A stretch of 50,334 nt of DNA from Myxococcaceae bacterium (GTDB lineage Bacteria > Myxococcota > Myxococcia > Myxococcales > Myxococcaceae). The notes beneath the pieces are model-generated. The model ran no database searches, was not told the origin of the DNA, and saw only the letters and a program-made list of their open reading frames with translations. Position 1 is the stretch's first letter. Every line of letters starts with the position of its first letter. The stretch covers positions 1 through 50,334 of the forward strand of contig JADGRA010000026.1 in assembly GCA_017881265.1 (NCBI GenBank), written 5' to 3'. A program made the position numbers and the translations under genes. Below, piece by piece: positions 1-8,357 of this stretch.

Positions 1-571
1 CCTGGACGTCAACGGGCGCGGCACGCTGCTCACCACCGAGGAGTGCCTCCTCAGCCCTGTGCAGGCGCGCAACCCCGGCCTCTCGCGCGAGGCGCTGGAG
101 GAGGTCCTCGGCCGGCACCTCGGCGTGCGCAAGGTGCTGTGGCTGGGCGAGGGAATTGTCGGCGACGACACCCACGGGCACGTGGATGACTTGGCGCGCT
201 TCGTCGACGAGACGACGGTGGTGCTGGCCACCGAGCGGCGGCGCACTGACGCCAACTATGAAAGGCTGGAGGACAACCGGCGGCGCCTGGCCAGCATGAC
301 GGACGCCGACGGACGTCCCTTGCACGTCGTCCCGCTGCCCATGCCCCGGCCGGTGGAGTGGAATGGCCAGCGGCTGCCGGCCAGCTACGCCAACTTCTAC
401 ATTGCCAACACGCACGTGCTGGTGCCCACCTTCAATGACCCGCAGGACCGCGTGGCGCTGGGGACGCTGGCCCGGTTGTTTCCCGGCCGGGAAGTGGTGG
501 GCATCCACGCGCTGGATTTGGTGTGGGGGCTGGGCACGCTGCACTGCATGACGCAGCAGGAGCCGGCCTGA
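1..571 (+). CDS. Agmatine deiminase family protein (3' part)
   Basis: The gene enters from the left edge; the frame is open from base 2, so the true start lies outside the window. The visible ~189 residues carry the C-terminal half of an agmatine deiminase / peptidyl-arginine-deiminase fold: TEECLLSPVQARNP near the edge, the catalytic GHVDD stretch (His and Asp), and the LHCMTQQ motif with the nucleophilic Cys just before the stop. The family hydrolyses agmatine to N-carbamoylputrescine and ammonia in polyamine synthesis from arginine, in the cytoplasm. The catalytic His and Cys are both present, so the part seen looks intact. Related family members act on other guanidino compounds, so the substrate is inferred from the family. 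Confidence 0.88.
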   Translation, partial: LDVNGRGTLLTTEECLLSPVQARNPGLSREALEEVLGRHLGVRKVLWLGEGIVGDDTHGHVDDLARFVDETTVVLATERRRTDANYERLEDNRRRLASMTDADGRPLHVVPLPMPRPVEWNGQRLPASYANFYIANTHVLVPTFNDPQDRVALGTLARLFPGREVVGIHALDLVWGLGTLHCMTQQEPA

Positions 572-756
572 GGGAAGGGGCGCCCCCCGCCCCGGGGCCC
601 ACGGCCGCGGGGCCCGAAGAAGCCCCGCTAACGGGGGGCCGGAGAAGGGCCGAGAAAGCCCGACTTTACCGCGGCGCGTCGTCGTTCTGTTGTTGACTTG
701 AGTGTCAACACGCGCGAGCGATGCGCATTCTTCCTTGGTCTCTTGGGGTGTTCCGC

Positions 757-3700
757 ATGCGCGCTCGTCTCACGTTGGCCCTGGTGTCCGCCGCCCTTGC
801 CGCGGTCGCCGCCGGTTGCAGCAGCTCCACCAGCAACGGCGGAACCGTCACAGTCACCATCACCCCGGCCGGCCCAATCGCGGCCGTGCCCGGCGGGGCG
901 CCGACGGGCTTCAGCGCCCAGACGTACAACACCAGCGACCAGGTGACGTGGACGCTCACCCCGGCGATTGGTGCGGGACGCATCTCCCCGACCACCGGAC
1001 GCAGCATCATCTACACGCCGCCGGCAACTGCCGGCGCGTCGCTGGCCGTTACCCTCAGGGCTTCCGTCAATGGGACAGGCGCCACCAGCGCGGTCGTCAT
1101 CAACCTGGCGCCCTCCGTCGTCACGGCGCAGACCATTCCCAGCCTGAAGGCGAACGTCACCGTCACCTACGACAGCCGCGACATCCCCAACATCAACTGC
1201 CAGAACCAGCTCGACTGCTTCACCGTGCAGGGGTACCTGCACGCGCACGACCGCCTCTTCGAGATGGACTTCCTGCGCCGCGAGGCGGAGGGAAAGCTGT
1301 CGGAGATTCTCGGCGAGGCCGCGCTTTCGCAGGACGAGCAGTTCCGGACGCTCTTCACCACGCCCTTCAGTAGCCCGCCGGGCCAGTCTCTCGGCGTCGC
1401 CCTCCTCGCCTCGCTCGGCCCGAACGAGCTCGCCATCCTTCAGGCCTATTCCAACGGGGCCAATGCCTACATCTCGGCGATGAAGGCATTAGACCCGAGC
1501 GCCCCCTTCCCGGCCGAATACGGGCAGCTCGCCATCCCCTTCACTCTGGGACCCTCGGTGGTGGAGAACTGGGTGCCCGCCGACACGATGGCCATCGTCC
1601 GGCTGTTCCAGTTCCAGCTGTCCGAGACGCTGAGCGACGAAATCGACAATACCCTCTTCCTCCAGGCCTACGGCCAGGGGCCGGCGGTCGACTTCGGCAA
1701 GGTCAACGCCTGGCTGCGCTGCCAGCAGCCTGTCCCGAACGCGTACACCATCACCGCCGCCGTCGCCGGCAGCCCGCCGGTGGCCGCCTCCCGGCTGTCC
1801 GCGCCCGCCAAGGGCGTCCTGTCCGCCCCGGCATTCGCCGGTGGGACGCAGGGGCTCCGCGCGCTGTCGGACCGCCTGAAGGCGTTGAAGCAGTCCTTCA
1901 GCGGCGCGTATGAGCGTGCCGGCTCCAACAACTGGGTGGTGAAGGGGACGTCCTCCGCGAGCGGCGCGTCCATGGTGGCCAACGACCCGCACCTTCCGCT
2001 GCAGTACCCACCGCTGTTTCACCTCTCGTCGCTCACGTCCACCGACGGGTTGCAAGCGGTGGGCGCAGCCTTCCCCGGCACGCCCGGGTATGAAATCGGC
2101 CGGAGCACGCACATCGGCTGGGGCGTGACGGTGGTCGGCTACGACGTCACCGACGTCTACCTCGAGACCATCGACCCAGCGACCGGGAAGATTTTCTTCG
2201 GCCCGCCCGGCAGCGAAATCCCCATCCTGGTGGTTCCGTCCCCCATCACGGTCCGGACCGGAAGCGTTGGCACGGCGAACGACACCAAGACGGTGGCGTA
2301 CACGGTCAAGCTCTCGCCCGTCCATGGCCCCTTCATCCAGCAGGTGCCGGGGGCGCCCACCCAGTTCCTCAGCATGCGGTGGGTGGGCCTGGAGGTCAGC
2401 CGCTGCGGGGCAACCAGTAACCAGCCCTGCAACCCCCTCAAGGCCTTCCTCGGCCTGCTCACGGCAGCCAGCGTCGACGGCGCCTTCGGGGCACTCGCCT
2501 ACTACGACACCGGTGCCCAGAACTTCGTCATCGCCGACGACACGGGAAACATCGGCTATGACCCGCACGCCTTCGTGCCGCTGCGGCCGTGGGCGGGCGC
2601 CGTGGCCAATCTGGGTGCGGCCGGGACCTTCAACCTTTGGCCCTGGGCAGCGCTGCCCGGCGTCGGCGTCGCCGAGTGGGGGGATGGGACCGGGAACCTC
2701 TGGACTCCCGACGCCCAGCTCCCGCAGGGGAAGAACCCGACCAAGGGCTACTTCGCCACCGCCAACGCAGCGCCGTGGGCCAAGAACTGCACGACCGACC
2801 CCACCATCCCCATCCCCTTTTCGCTCGGGCTCTCGCCGACCGCCGCTCCGGCAACGCCCTACCTGAGCTTTGCCTGGGACGACGCGACCGCCTTCCGGGC
2901 CGCCCGCATCGACTCGCGCCTGGCCACCTACACTGCCGACGGCGGCACGGTGTCCCTGGCAGACATGGAGTCCATCCAGACGGACCACGTCGCCACCATC
3001 GCGGGGGCCTTCCTCCCGCTCATGCCGGCGCCCTCCTCCACCACCGGCTCCTACGCCGCGGCGATGACGCTGATGAGCGCCTGGCAGACCAACGGACTCA
3101 ACTGCCCCACCGGACTGACCGGGACGGACCCGGTGGCCAGCCTGCCGGACACGAGCGGCACCAACGCGCAGGACTCGGCCGCATGCCTACTCTTCCACGC
3201 CTTCCTCAACCGACTCCTGGTCACCGTCTTCACGCCGAGCCTGGCGCCGGTTGGCTTGGGGGTGAATGCCGTCAACGCCATCAAGGCGATGCTGTTCATG
3301 CTCACCCCGGGCTTGCCGACGGTGGACCAGACGTTCTGCGCACCCCAGACATGTGCCCAGCAAGCACAGGCCGCCATGACAGCGGCCTATGACCAGGTGA
3401 GCCAGACCTTCGGCGCGCAGAGCAACTGGCTGTGGGGCCGGGTGCACACCGTGACCCCGGCCAGCTACGGCTCCGCCGCGGGCGTCCTGGGCAGCAACTA
3501 CAACCCGGGGCCCTTCGCGCGTCCGGGCGGCGCGTTCACCGTCGACGTCGGCAACCCCGGTCTGCGGTCGGACTTCGTGCTGACGTTCCCCTACGGCTCC
3601 GGCTCCAACGTGCGGTGGATTGCTGCCCTGGACGGCTCGGCCACCAAGGAACAGCTGCCCGGGCCCATTGTCGACGGGCCCTTCTACTCGAGCAGCCCGG

Positions 3701-3801
3701 GACTGCTTGGACAGTACGTCAGCAACGAGTACTTCGACTTCCCCTACGGCGCCACGGCCATCCAGCTGACCACGGTACGCACGCAGACCTTCTCGCCCTG
3801 A
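757..3801 (+). CDS. Penicillin acylase family lipoprotein (Ntn hydrolase)
   Basis: Secreted N-terminal-nucleophile amidohydrolase of about 1014 residues. The start at 757 gives a textbook lipoprotein signal (MRARLTLALV then lipobox AVAAGC, Cys21) with GGGGTG upstream; an ATG at 721 would add 12 residues. An Ig-like segment (about 30-120) precedes the acylase core. FTVQGYLHAHDRLFEMDF is the typical alpha-subunit motif. GSNNWVV places the nucleophile Ser at about residue 390, the expected N-terminus of the beta chain after autocleavage, followed by NDPHL. Relatives cleave the amide of beta-lactam side chains or of acyl-homoserine lactones; the substrate here cannot be told. The gene appears monocistronic. 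Confidence 0.9.
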   Translation: MRARLTLALVSAALAAVAAGCSSSTSNGGTVTVTITPAGPIAAVPGGAPTGFSAQTYNTSDQVTWTLTPAIGAGRISPTTGRSIIYTPPATAGASLAVTLRASVNGTGATSAVVINLAPSVVTAQTIPSLKANVTVTYDSRDIPNINCQNQLDCFTVQGYLHAHDRLFEMDFLRREAEGKLSEILGEAALSQDEQFRTLFTTPFSSPPGQSLGVALLASLGPNELAILQAYSNGANAYISAMKALDPSAPFPAEYGQLAIPFTLGPSVVENWVPADTMAIVRLFQFQLSETLSDEIDNTLFLQAYGQGPAVDFGKVNAWLRCQQPVPNAYTITAAVAGSPPVAASRLSAPAKGVLSAPAFAGGTQGLRALSDRLKALKQSFSGAYERAGSNNWVVKGTSSASGASMVANDPHLPLQYPPLFHLSSLTSTDGLQAVGAAFPGTPGYEIGRSTHIGWGVTVVGYDVTDVYLETIDPATGKIFFGPPGSEIPILVVPSPITVRTGSVGTANDTKTVAYTVKLSPVHGPFIQQVPGAPTQFLSMRWVGLEVSRCGATSNQPCNPLKAFLGLLTAASVDGAFGALAYYDTGAQNFVIADDTGNIGYDPHAFVPLRPWAGAVANLGAAGTFNLWPWAALPGVGVAEWGDGTGNLWTPDAQLPQGKNPTKGYFATANAAPWAKNCTTDPTIPIPFSLGLSPTAAPATPYLSFAWDDATAFRAARIDSRLATYTADGGTVSLADMESIQTDHVATIAGAFLPLMPAPSSTTGSYAAAMTLMSAWQTNGLNCPTGLTGTDPVASLPDTSGTNAQDSAACLLFHAFLNRLLVTVFTPSLAPVGLGVNAVNAIKAMLFMLTPGLPTVDQTFCAPQTCAQQAQAAMTAAYDQVSQTFGAQSNWLWGRVHTVTPASYGSAAGVLGSNYNPGPFARPGGAFTVDVGNPGLRSDFVLTFPYGSGSNVRWIAALDGSATKEQLPGPIVDGPFYSSSPGLLGQYVSNEYFDFPYGATAIQLTTVRTQTFSP

Positions 3802-3945
3802 CGCACGCAAGGGGGGGACGGCCGGGGGGGGCCATGGGGGGAGGGCTTTCTGCGCGCCGCGCGCGGGAGCCGCTTTGCGCCCCCGGACTCGGGCCGCAGA
3901 GCAGTACGCTGCCTGCACCCACCGCTGGGCCCCACGAGGCGCTTC

Positions 3946-4641
3946 ATGGCCAGCCTTCCTTCCGTCCTCATCCTGGTCACCAGCCACGCGCAGCTCGGCT
4001 CGAGCGAGCGGAAGACGGGCTACTGGCTGGGCGAGGTGACACACTTCCACCATGCGCTGGCCCCAGCCGGCGTCTCGGTGGACATCGCGAGCCCGAAGGG
4101 AGGCCTTCCCCCCCTGGACGAAAAAAGTCGTTCTCCGCGGGATGGCCTCAACGAGGCGTTCCTGGCCGATGCATCCCTGCGCCACAAGCTTGAGAATTCC
4201 CTGCCGGCGGGCGCTGTGGACACGGACCGCTACCAGGCCGTGTATTTCGCCGGCGGCCACGGGGCCATGTGGGACTTTGCGGACAACCCGCGCCTCAACG
4301 CCATTGCCAGCGGCGTGTACGCCCGTGGCGGTTGGGTCGCGGCCGTGTGCCACGGCTCGGCCGGACTCTTCGGCGTGAAGGACGACGCAGGGAAGCCCCT
4401 CCTGGAGGGACGGCGCGTCACGGGCTTCGCCAACCTGGAGGAGCGCCTCATCGGCCTCACCCACGTCGTCCCCTTCCTCTTGGAGGACCGTCTCAAGCAG
4501 GGCGGCGGGCACTACCACCGGGCATTCTTCCCCTTCGCGCCCCACGTCGAGGAGGACGGGCGTCTCATCACCGGGCAGAACCCCGCCTCCGCTGGGGCGG
4601 TGGGCCGGCGCCTGGCCGCGCACCTCGCCGCCCGGGGTTGA
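3946..4641 (+). CDS. DJ-1/PfpI family protein (Hsp31-like, type 1 glutamine amidotransferase domain)
   Basis: A 231-residue cytoplasmic protein with one class I glutamine-amidotransferase-like fold. It opens with SVLILVTSHAQLG, has the conserved Glu (WLGEV, about residue 30), the FAGGHGAMWD loop, and the nucleophile elbow VAAVCHGSAG with Cys135-His136. This arrangement and length match the Hsp31/HchA-like branch of DJ-1/PfpI proteins, reported as glyoxalase III (methylglyoxal to lactate) or protein deglycases. It stands alone, 144 bp after the acylase gene and 60 bp before the LysM gene. A carbonyl-stress role is inferred from the family; the exact activity is not visible. Confidence 0.85.
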   Translation: MASLPSVLILVTSHAQLGSSERKTGYWLGEVTHFHHALAPAGVSVDIASPKGGLPPLDEKSRSPRDGLNEAFLADASLRHKLENSLPAGAVDTDRYQAVYFAGGHGAMWDFADNPRLNAIASGVYARGGWVAAVCHGSAGLFGVKDDAGKPLLEGRRVTGFANLEERLIGLTHVVPFLLEDRLKQGGGHYHRAFFPFAPHVEEDGRLITGQNPASAGAVGRRLAAHLAARG

Positions 4642-4701
4642 CGGCCCGCGCCCGGGGTGTCCACACTGCCCCACCCGTACCCGCAGCGAGGAGGACGCGA
4701 G

Positions 4702-4938
4702 ATGAGTTCCCCTGATGAAGACCCCGACTTCTCGGACGTGCAGGCCGGCGCCTCCTCCGTCGACACCACACCGGGGCGGACCTACACGGTGGTGAAGGGC
4801 GACAGCCTCTCCAAAATCGCCAAGGCGCTCCTGGGCGATGCCCAGAAGTGGCGCGCCATCTACGAGGCGAACAAGGACACCATCAAGAACCCGGACCTCA
4901 TCCATCCCGGACAGCTGTTGAAGATTCCGGCCAGCTGA
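4702..4938 (+). CDS. Small LysM-domain protein
   Basis: A 78-residue protein, almost all of it one LysM domain: YTVVKGDSLSKIAKALLGD, then WRAIYEANKD and the closing HPGQLLKIP. LysM binds N-acetylglucosamine-containing glycans such as peptidoglycan. The ATG at 4702 is chosen because GAGGAGG lies just upstream; the GTG at 4657 has no comparable site. The first 25 residues are acidic and disordered-looking with no signal peptide, so the protein either works in the cytoplasm like the YgaU/Kbp group of LysM proteins or is exported by another route. A lipoprotein gene follows after 54 bp in the same direction. Confidence 0.85.
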   Translation: MSSPDEDPDFSDVQAGASSVDTTPGRTYTVVKGDSLSKIAKALLGDAQKWRAIYEANKDTIKNPDLIHPGQLLKIPAS

Positions 4939-4992
4939 ACTCCTCGTCGCTTCTCCCTCGCCGTTCCCCCGAACCCCCAAGCAGAGGTCCCC

Positions 4993-5490
4993 ATGTCACG
5001 CCTACGCGGAGCCCTGGCGCTCGGCCTGCTCGCCGCCGTCGCCGCCCTGTCGGGCTGCAGCAAACCCGCTCCCCCACCGCCGCCACCGCCCCCCGTGGTG
5101 GCGCCCACGCCCCCACCGCCGCCACCCCCGCCGCCCTTCAGTGTCACCTCCATGCAACTCGGCAAGGCCGTCGGCCCGGACAACAAGGTGACCGCCGCAA
5201 CGGACAGCTTCGGCCCGAAGGACACCATCTACCTGTCGGTGGTGTCTGACGGCGTCGCCCCGTCGGTGGCGCTGCGCGCGAAGTGGACGTTTGGACTGAA
5301 GGCCATCGCCGTCAACGAGACCACCGAGACCATCGCCACGCTGGGGCCGAAGGCCACCCAGTTTCACATCCAGAAGCCCTCTGGCTGGCCCGTCGGCCAG
5401 TACACGGTGCAGCTCTTCGTCGACGACAAGCCGGCCGGAACCAAGCAATTCCAGGTGGTGGGAAAGCCAGTCGCCAAGAAGAAGAAGTAG
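4993..5490 (+). CDS. Proline-rich lipoprotein of unknown function
   Basis: A 165-residue exported lipoprotein: signal MSRLRGALALGLLAAVAALS with lipobox LSGC (Cys22). Two runs of eight to nine prolines (about residues 27-49) form a stiff spacer across the envelope. The globular part (about 50-157) is beta-rich: it begins SVTSMQLGKAVGPDNKV, has DTIYLSVVSDG, and ends in an Ig-like VGQYTVQLFVDDKPAGTKQF. This resembles secreted beta-sandwich modules of myxobacterial lipoproteins whose role is unknown. A Lys tail (AKKKK) closes the protein. It sits 54 bp after the LysM gene and may share its transcript. Confidence 0.8.
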   Translation: MSRLRGALALGLLAAVAALSGCSKPAPPPPPPPPVVAPTPPPPPPPPPFSVTSMQLGKAVGPDNKVTAATDSFGPKDTIYLSVVSDGVAPSVALRAKWTFGLKAIAVNETTETIATLGPKATQFHIQKPSGWPVGQYTVQLFVDDKPAGTKQFQVVGKPVAKKKK

Positions 5491-5499
5491 TCGCAGCAG

Positions 5500-6558
5500 G
5501 TGCCAGGGGTGTCGCCAGGCGTCTCCGCGTCCACCCGAGGAGCGCTGTGCGGCCTGGCCGCCGCAGCGCTTTTCGGCTTAAGCGCTCCGCTGGCCAAGCC
5601 GCTGCTCGGCACCACCGAGCCGCTCACCCTGGCGGCGCTTTTGTACCTGGGCGGCGGACTCGCCCTCAGCCTGGCCGCCGCCCTGCGCCGGCACACGCAC
5701 GAGGCGCCCTTGCGCCGGGAGGACCTGCCCCGGCTGGGCTTCCTCATCCTCGCCGGCGGGGTGGTTGGCCCAGTCCTCATGCTGGTGGCACTGCAGCGCG
5801 CCAGCGCCTCCGCCGTCTCTCTCCTCCTCAACCTGGAAGGCCCCTTCACCCTGGCGCTGGCGGCCCTCGCCTTTGGAGAGCACGTCGGCTGGCGCGGGGT
5901 GGCCTCGCTTCTGGCCGTCGTCGCCGGCGCGGTGGTGCTGGCCCTCCCCACCGGGCCGGTGCAGCTGTCCCTGGGCGCCGCGCTGTGCGTGGCCGGGGCG
6001 TGCCTGGCCTGGGGCCTCGACAACAACCTGACGCGCACCCTTTCGCTGCGGGACCCGCTGGCGCTGGTGCGCGCCAAGACGCTGGGCGCCGGGGCGTGCA
6101 CGCTGGCCCTGGCCCGGCTGACGGGCCAGGCCTGGCCCTCGCTGCGCACCACGCTGCTGGCGCTTGGCTTGGGGGCGGCCAGCTACGGCACCAGCATCTT
6201 GCTCGACGCCTATGCGCTCAGGCTTTTGGGCGCCGCCCGAGAGGCGGCCTACTTCGCCACGGCGCCCTTCCTGGGTGTCCTCGGCGCCGTCCTGCTATTG
6301 GGTGAACGGCTGTCTCCGGCGACGCTGCTGGCCGGCGGCTTCATGGCGGTGGGCGTGTGGCTCCTGCTTTCGGAGAGACACGGGCATTCCCACACCCACG
6401 ACGCGGTGGCGCACGAGCACCGCCATGTCCACGACGTCCACCACCAGCACCGCCACGCCGGGCCCTACACTGAACCGCACAGCCACCCCCACCAGCACGC
6501 CCAAGTCACCCACGACCATCCCCATGTCCCTGACGCGCACCACCACCACCGCCACTGA
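5500..6558 (+). CDS. EamA/DMT-family transporter with histidine-rich C-terminal tail
   Basis: A 352-residue inner-membrane protein. About ten hydrophobic helices form two EamA repeats (first: GALCGLAAAALFGLSAPLAK; second: ALCVAGACLAWGLDNNLTR), the drug/metabolite transporter plan. After the last helix (about residue 290) comes a roughly 60-residue cytosolic tail in which close to half the residues are His, ending in HHHHRH. EamA proteins export amino acids, nucleosides and other metabolites. The tail is not part of the ordinary fold and looks like a metal sponge or sensor, so a metal or metallophore substrate is an inference. The GTG start 9 bp after the previous stop is uncertain; GTG at 5509 is an alternative. 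Confidence 0.85.
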   Translation: MPGVSPGVSASTRGALCGLAAAALFGLSAPLAKPLLGTTEPLTLAALLYLGGGLALSLAAALRRHTHEAPLRREDLPRLGFLILAGGVVGPVLMLVALQRASASAVSLLLNLEGPFTLALAALAFGEHVGWRGVASLLAVVAGAVVLALPTGPVQLSLGAALCVAGACLAWGLDNNLTRTLSLRDPLALVRAKTLGAGACTLALARLTGQAWPSLRTTLLALGLGAASYGTSILLDAYALRLLGAAREAAYFATAPFLGVLGAVLLLGERLSPATLLAGGFMAVGVWLLLSERHGHSHTHDAVAHEHRHVHDVHHQHRHAGPYTEPHSHPHQHAQVTHDHPHVPDAHHHHRH

Positions 6559-6579
6559 CACGCCCGGCCGGAGGGCAGC

Positions 6580-7590
6580 GTGAAGTACACCACCCTCGGC
6601 CGTTCTGGCCTCAGCGTGTCCCGCATCGCGCTCGGGTGCATGAGTTACGGCTCGCCCAGCTGGCGGCCCTGGGTGCTGGACGAGGCGGCGGCGCAGCCCT
6701 TCTTCCAGCGCGCCATTGAGTTGGGCATCAACTTCTTCGACACCGCCGACATGTACTCGCTGGGCCTCAGCGAGGAGGTGACGGGCCGGGCGCTGCGCAA
6801 GTACGGACGCCTGGATGAATTGGTGGTCGCCACCAAGGTGTACTTCCCGATGCGCGGGGAGGCCGGCCCGGACATGCGCGGGGGTGCTCCCAACATGTCC
6901 GGCCTTGGACGAAAGCACCTGGTGCAGGCGTGCGAGGCGAGCCTTGTGCGCCTCGGCCTGGACACCATCGACCTCTACCAGCTGCACCGCTTCGACGCGG
7001 CCGTCCCGCTGGAGGAGACGCTGGCGGCGCTGGACCAGCTCGTCCGTCAGGGCAAGGTGCGGTACGTCGGAGCAAGTTCCACCTACGCCTGGCGACTGAT
7101 GCAGGCCCTGGCGCTGGCGGACCGCCACGGCTGGCCACGTTTTGCTTCCATGCAAAACCACTACAACCTGGTGTACCGCGAGGAGGAGCGGGAGATGCTT
7201 CCCTTGTGCCGTCAGGAGGGCCTCGGCGTGATTCCCTGGTCCCCGCTGGCGCGCGGCCTCCTCGCCGGGACACGGCGGCGCACGGAGGCGCCCGCCACCA
7301 CGCGGGCCGCCACTGACGCCGGCCTTGCCTCGCAGCTGTACGACGCGAAGGAGGACTGGGACGTGGTGGAGGCGACGGTGAAGGTGGCCTCCGCACGAGG
7401 CGTCCCCCCGGCCGAGGTGGCGCTGGCCTGGCTGCTGCAGCAGCCGGGCGTCACCGCGCCCATTGTCGGTGCCACCCGGCTCGAGCATCTCGAGACGGCG
7501 GTGCGGGCACTGGACGTCACGCTGAGCGAGTCGGAGTGCCAGGCCCTGGAGGCGCCGTACCGCCCGCACGCTGTGCGCGGCTGGCTGTAG
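6580..7590 (+). CDS. Aldo/keto reductase
   Basis: A 336-residue cytoplasmic NADPH-dependent (beta/alpha)8-barrel oxidoreductase. The opening TLGRSGLSVSRIALGCMSYG is typical. The tetrad is visible: Asp and Tyr in FFDTADMYSLG, Lys in VVATKVYFP, and the His position in YQLHRFD. The cofactor end is WSPLARGLLAG and PIVGATRLEHLETAV. It matches the AKR family reducing aldehydes and ketones in detoxification or sugar metabolism. Start GTG at 6580 lies 21 bp after the transporter stop, so the two may be cotranscribed. A hairpin (7701-7727) downstream may end the transcript. The substrate is unknown. Confidence 0.92.
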   Translation: MKYTTLGRSGLSVSRIALGCMSYGSPSWRPWVLDEAAAQPFFQRAIELGINFFDTADMYSLGLSEEVTGRALRKYGRLDELVVATKVYFPMRGEAGPDMRGGAPNMSGLGRKHLVQACEASLVRLGLDTIDLYQLHRFDAAVPLEETLAALDQLVRQGKVRYVGASSTYAWRLMQALALADRHGWPRFASMQNHYNLVYREEEREMLPLCRQEGLGVIPWSPLARGLLAGTRRRTEAPATTRAATDAGLASQLYDAKEDWDVVEATVKVASARGVPPAEVALAWLLQQPGVTAPIVGATRLEHLETAVRALDVTLSESECQALEAPYRPHAVRGWL

Positions 7591-7700
7591 CCCTCTCCAC
7601 GCTTGCCGTCTGTTAGCAGCCTTCGCACTTGGCGTAGGTGTCGAAGGTCACCCGCCAACCTTGTGCATTTTAGCCCGCAACGAATTTGGGTGGCGGTGTC

Positions 7701-7727
7701 CCCCTCAAGAGACGCTTCCTCTTGGGG
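7701..7727 (+). terminator. Possible terminator hairpin after the aldo/keto reductase
   Basis: Arms CCCC-T-CAAGAG (7701-7711) and CTCTTGGGG (7719-7727) pair over nine positions with one bulged T and a 7-nt loop, and more G residues follow. There is no U-tract, as is common in such GC-rich genomes. It lies in the 170-bp gap before the next gene and could equally be a leader hairpin of that gene. Confidence 0.35.
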
Positions 7728-7760
7728 GGGGCTGGACACGTGCGTGGGCCGGGAAAGCAG

Positions 7761-8357
7761 GTGGACATTGACGCACTCCGGGCGGTGCTGCTGAGGGCCA
7801 GCGCGCTGCTGGAGGGCCGACTGGCCGCTGCGCAGCGCCCGCCTCTCCCGCGCGCCAAGCCCCGCCCGCGGCCCCCCGTGAAACCGAACACGGTGGAAGT
7901 CCTTCTGGACGCAAACCGCCTGCATTGCACCCTGCGCGGCTTTGTCGACGTGGCCGAGGGCGAGGCCATCCTCCTGGACATTCAGCAGGCGCTGGTCCGG
8001 CTTCGGCCGGGCTTTGACGTCGTCGCAGACGTCTCCCGGCTGGGGGGCGTGGCGCCGGCGGCCTTTCCTCTGCTGCGGCGAGCGGCGACGGCCTTCGTCG
8101 AGGGAGGCATGCGACGGCTGGTCCGCGTCGTCGGGGCCGCACCGGGCGCCGCCGCCATCGTGGCCCGCGTCACCGAAGGCCTCTTCGAGGCCCGTGTGGC
8201 GACCTCCGTGATGGAGGCGGAGCGCCTCCTCGACAGCCACCTCAGTGAAAAAGAAACTGCAGCCCCACCGTCACCACCGGCCCCACCGACTGGACGCCGT
8301 AGAGGTGAGAGGCGACGGGAATCTGCACCTGCGCCTGCAGCCAAAGGGCGTCGGTGA
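7761..8357 (+). CDS. STAS-like protein of unknown function
   Basis: About 198 residues. A basic, proline-rich N-terminal linker is followed by an alternating beta/alpha domain (about residues 45-150: TVEVLLDANRLHCTLRGFVD, then FDVVADVSRLGG, RRLVRVVGAA) whose layout recalls STAS / anti-sigma-factor-antagonist domains. A disordered Arg/Pro/Ala tail closes it. The last 116 bp run antisense through the 3' end of the convergent beta-barrel gene, so the tail has the composition of that gene's complement. Starts at 7740 or 7686 are possible; 7761 is preferred because GGGAAAG precedes it. It could act in partner switching, but no kinase or phosphatase partner is adjacent. Confidence 0.55.
   Translation: MDIDALRAVLLRASALLEGRLAAAQRPPLPRAKPRPRPPVKPNTVEVLLDANRLHCTLRGFVDVAEGEAILLDIQQALVRLRPGFDVVADVSRLGGVAPAAFPLLRRAATAFVEGGMRRLVRVVGAAPGAAAIVARVTEGLFEARVATSVMEAERLLDSHLSEKETAAPPSPPAPPTGRRRGERRRESAPAPAAKGRR

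Noticed and set aside
572-756. GC-rich palindromes after the agmatine deiminase gene as terminator
   Set aside because: Several GGGCCC/CGGG blocks occur but no clean stem with matching arms could be drawn; left unannotated.
1489-2988. 499-codon minus-strand open frame inside the acylase gene
   Set aside because: Mirror of the acylase codons, rich in Gly/Arg/Val/Ala with no fold motif; the plus strand carries the GSNNW nucleophile and NDPHL.
3187-4980. 597-codon minus-strand open frame
   Set aside because: It lies opposite the acylase end, DJ-1 and LysM genes, all with clear family motifs. Long antisense frames are expected at this GC content, and the translation has no recognisable domain.
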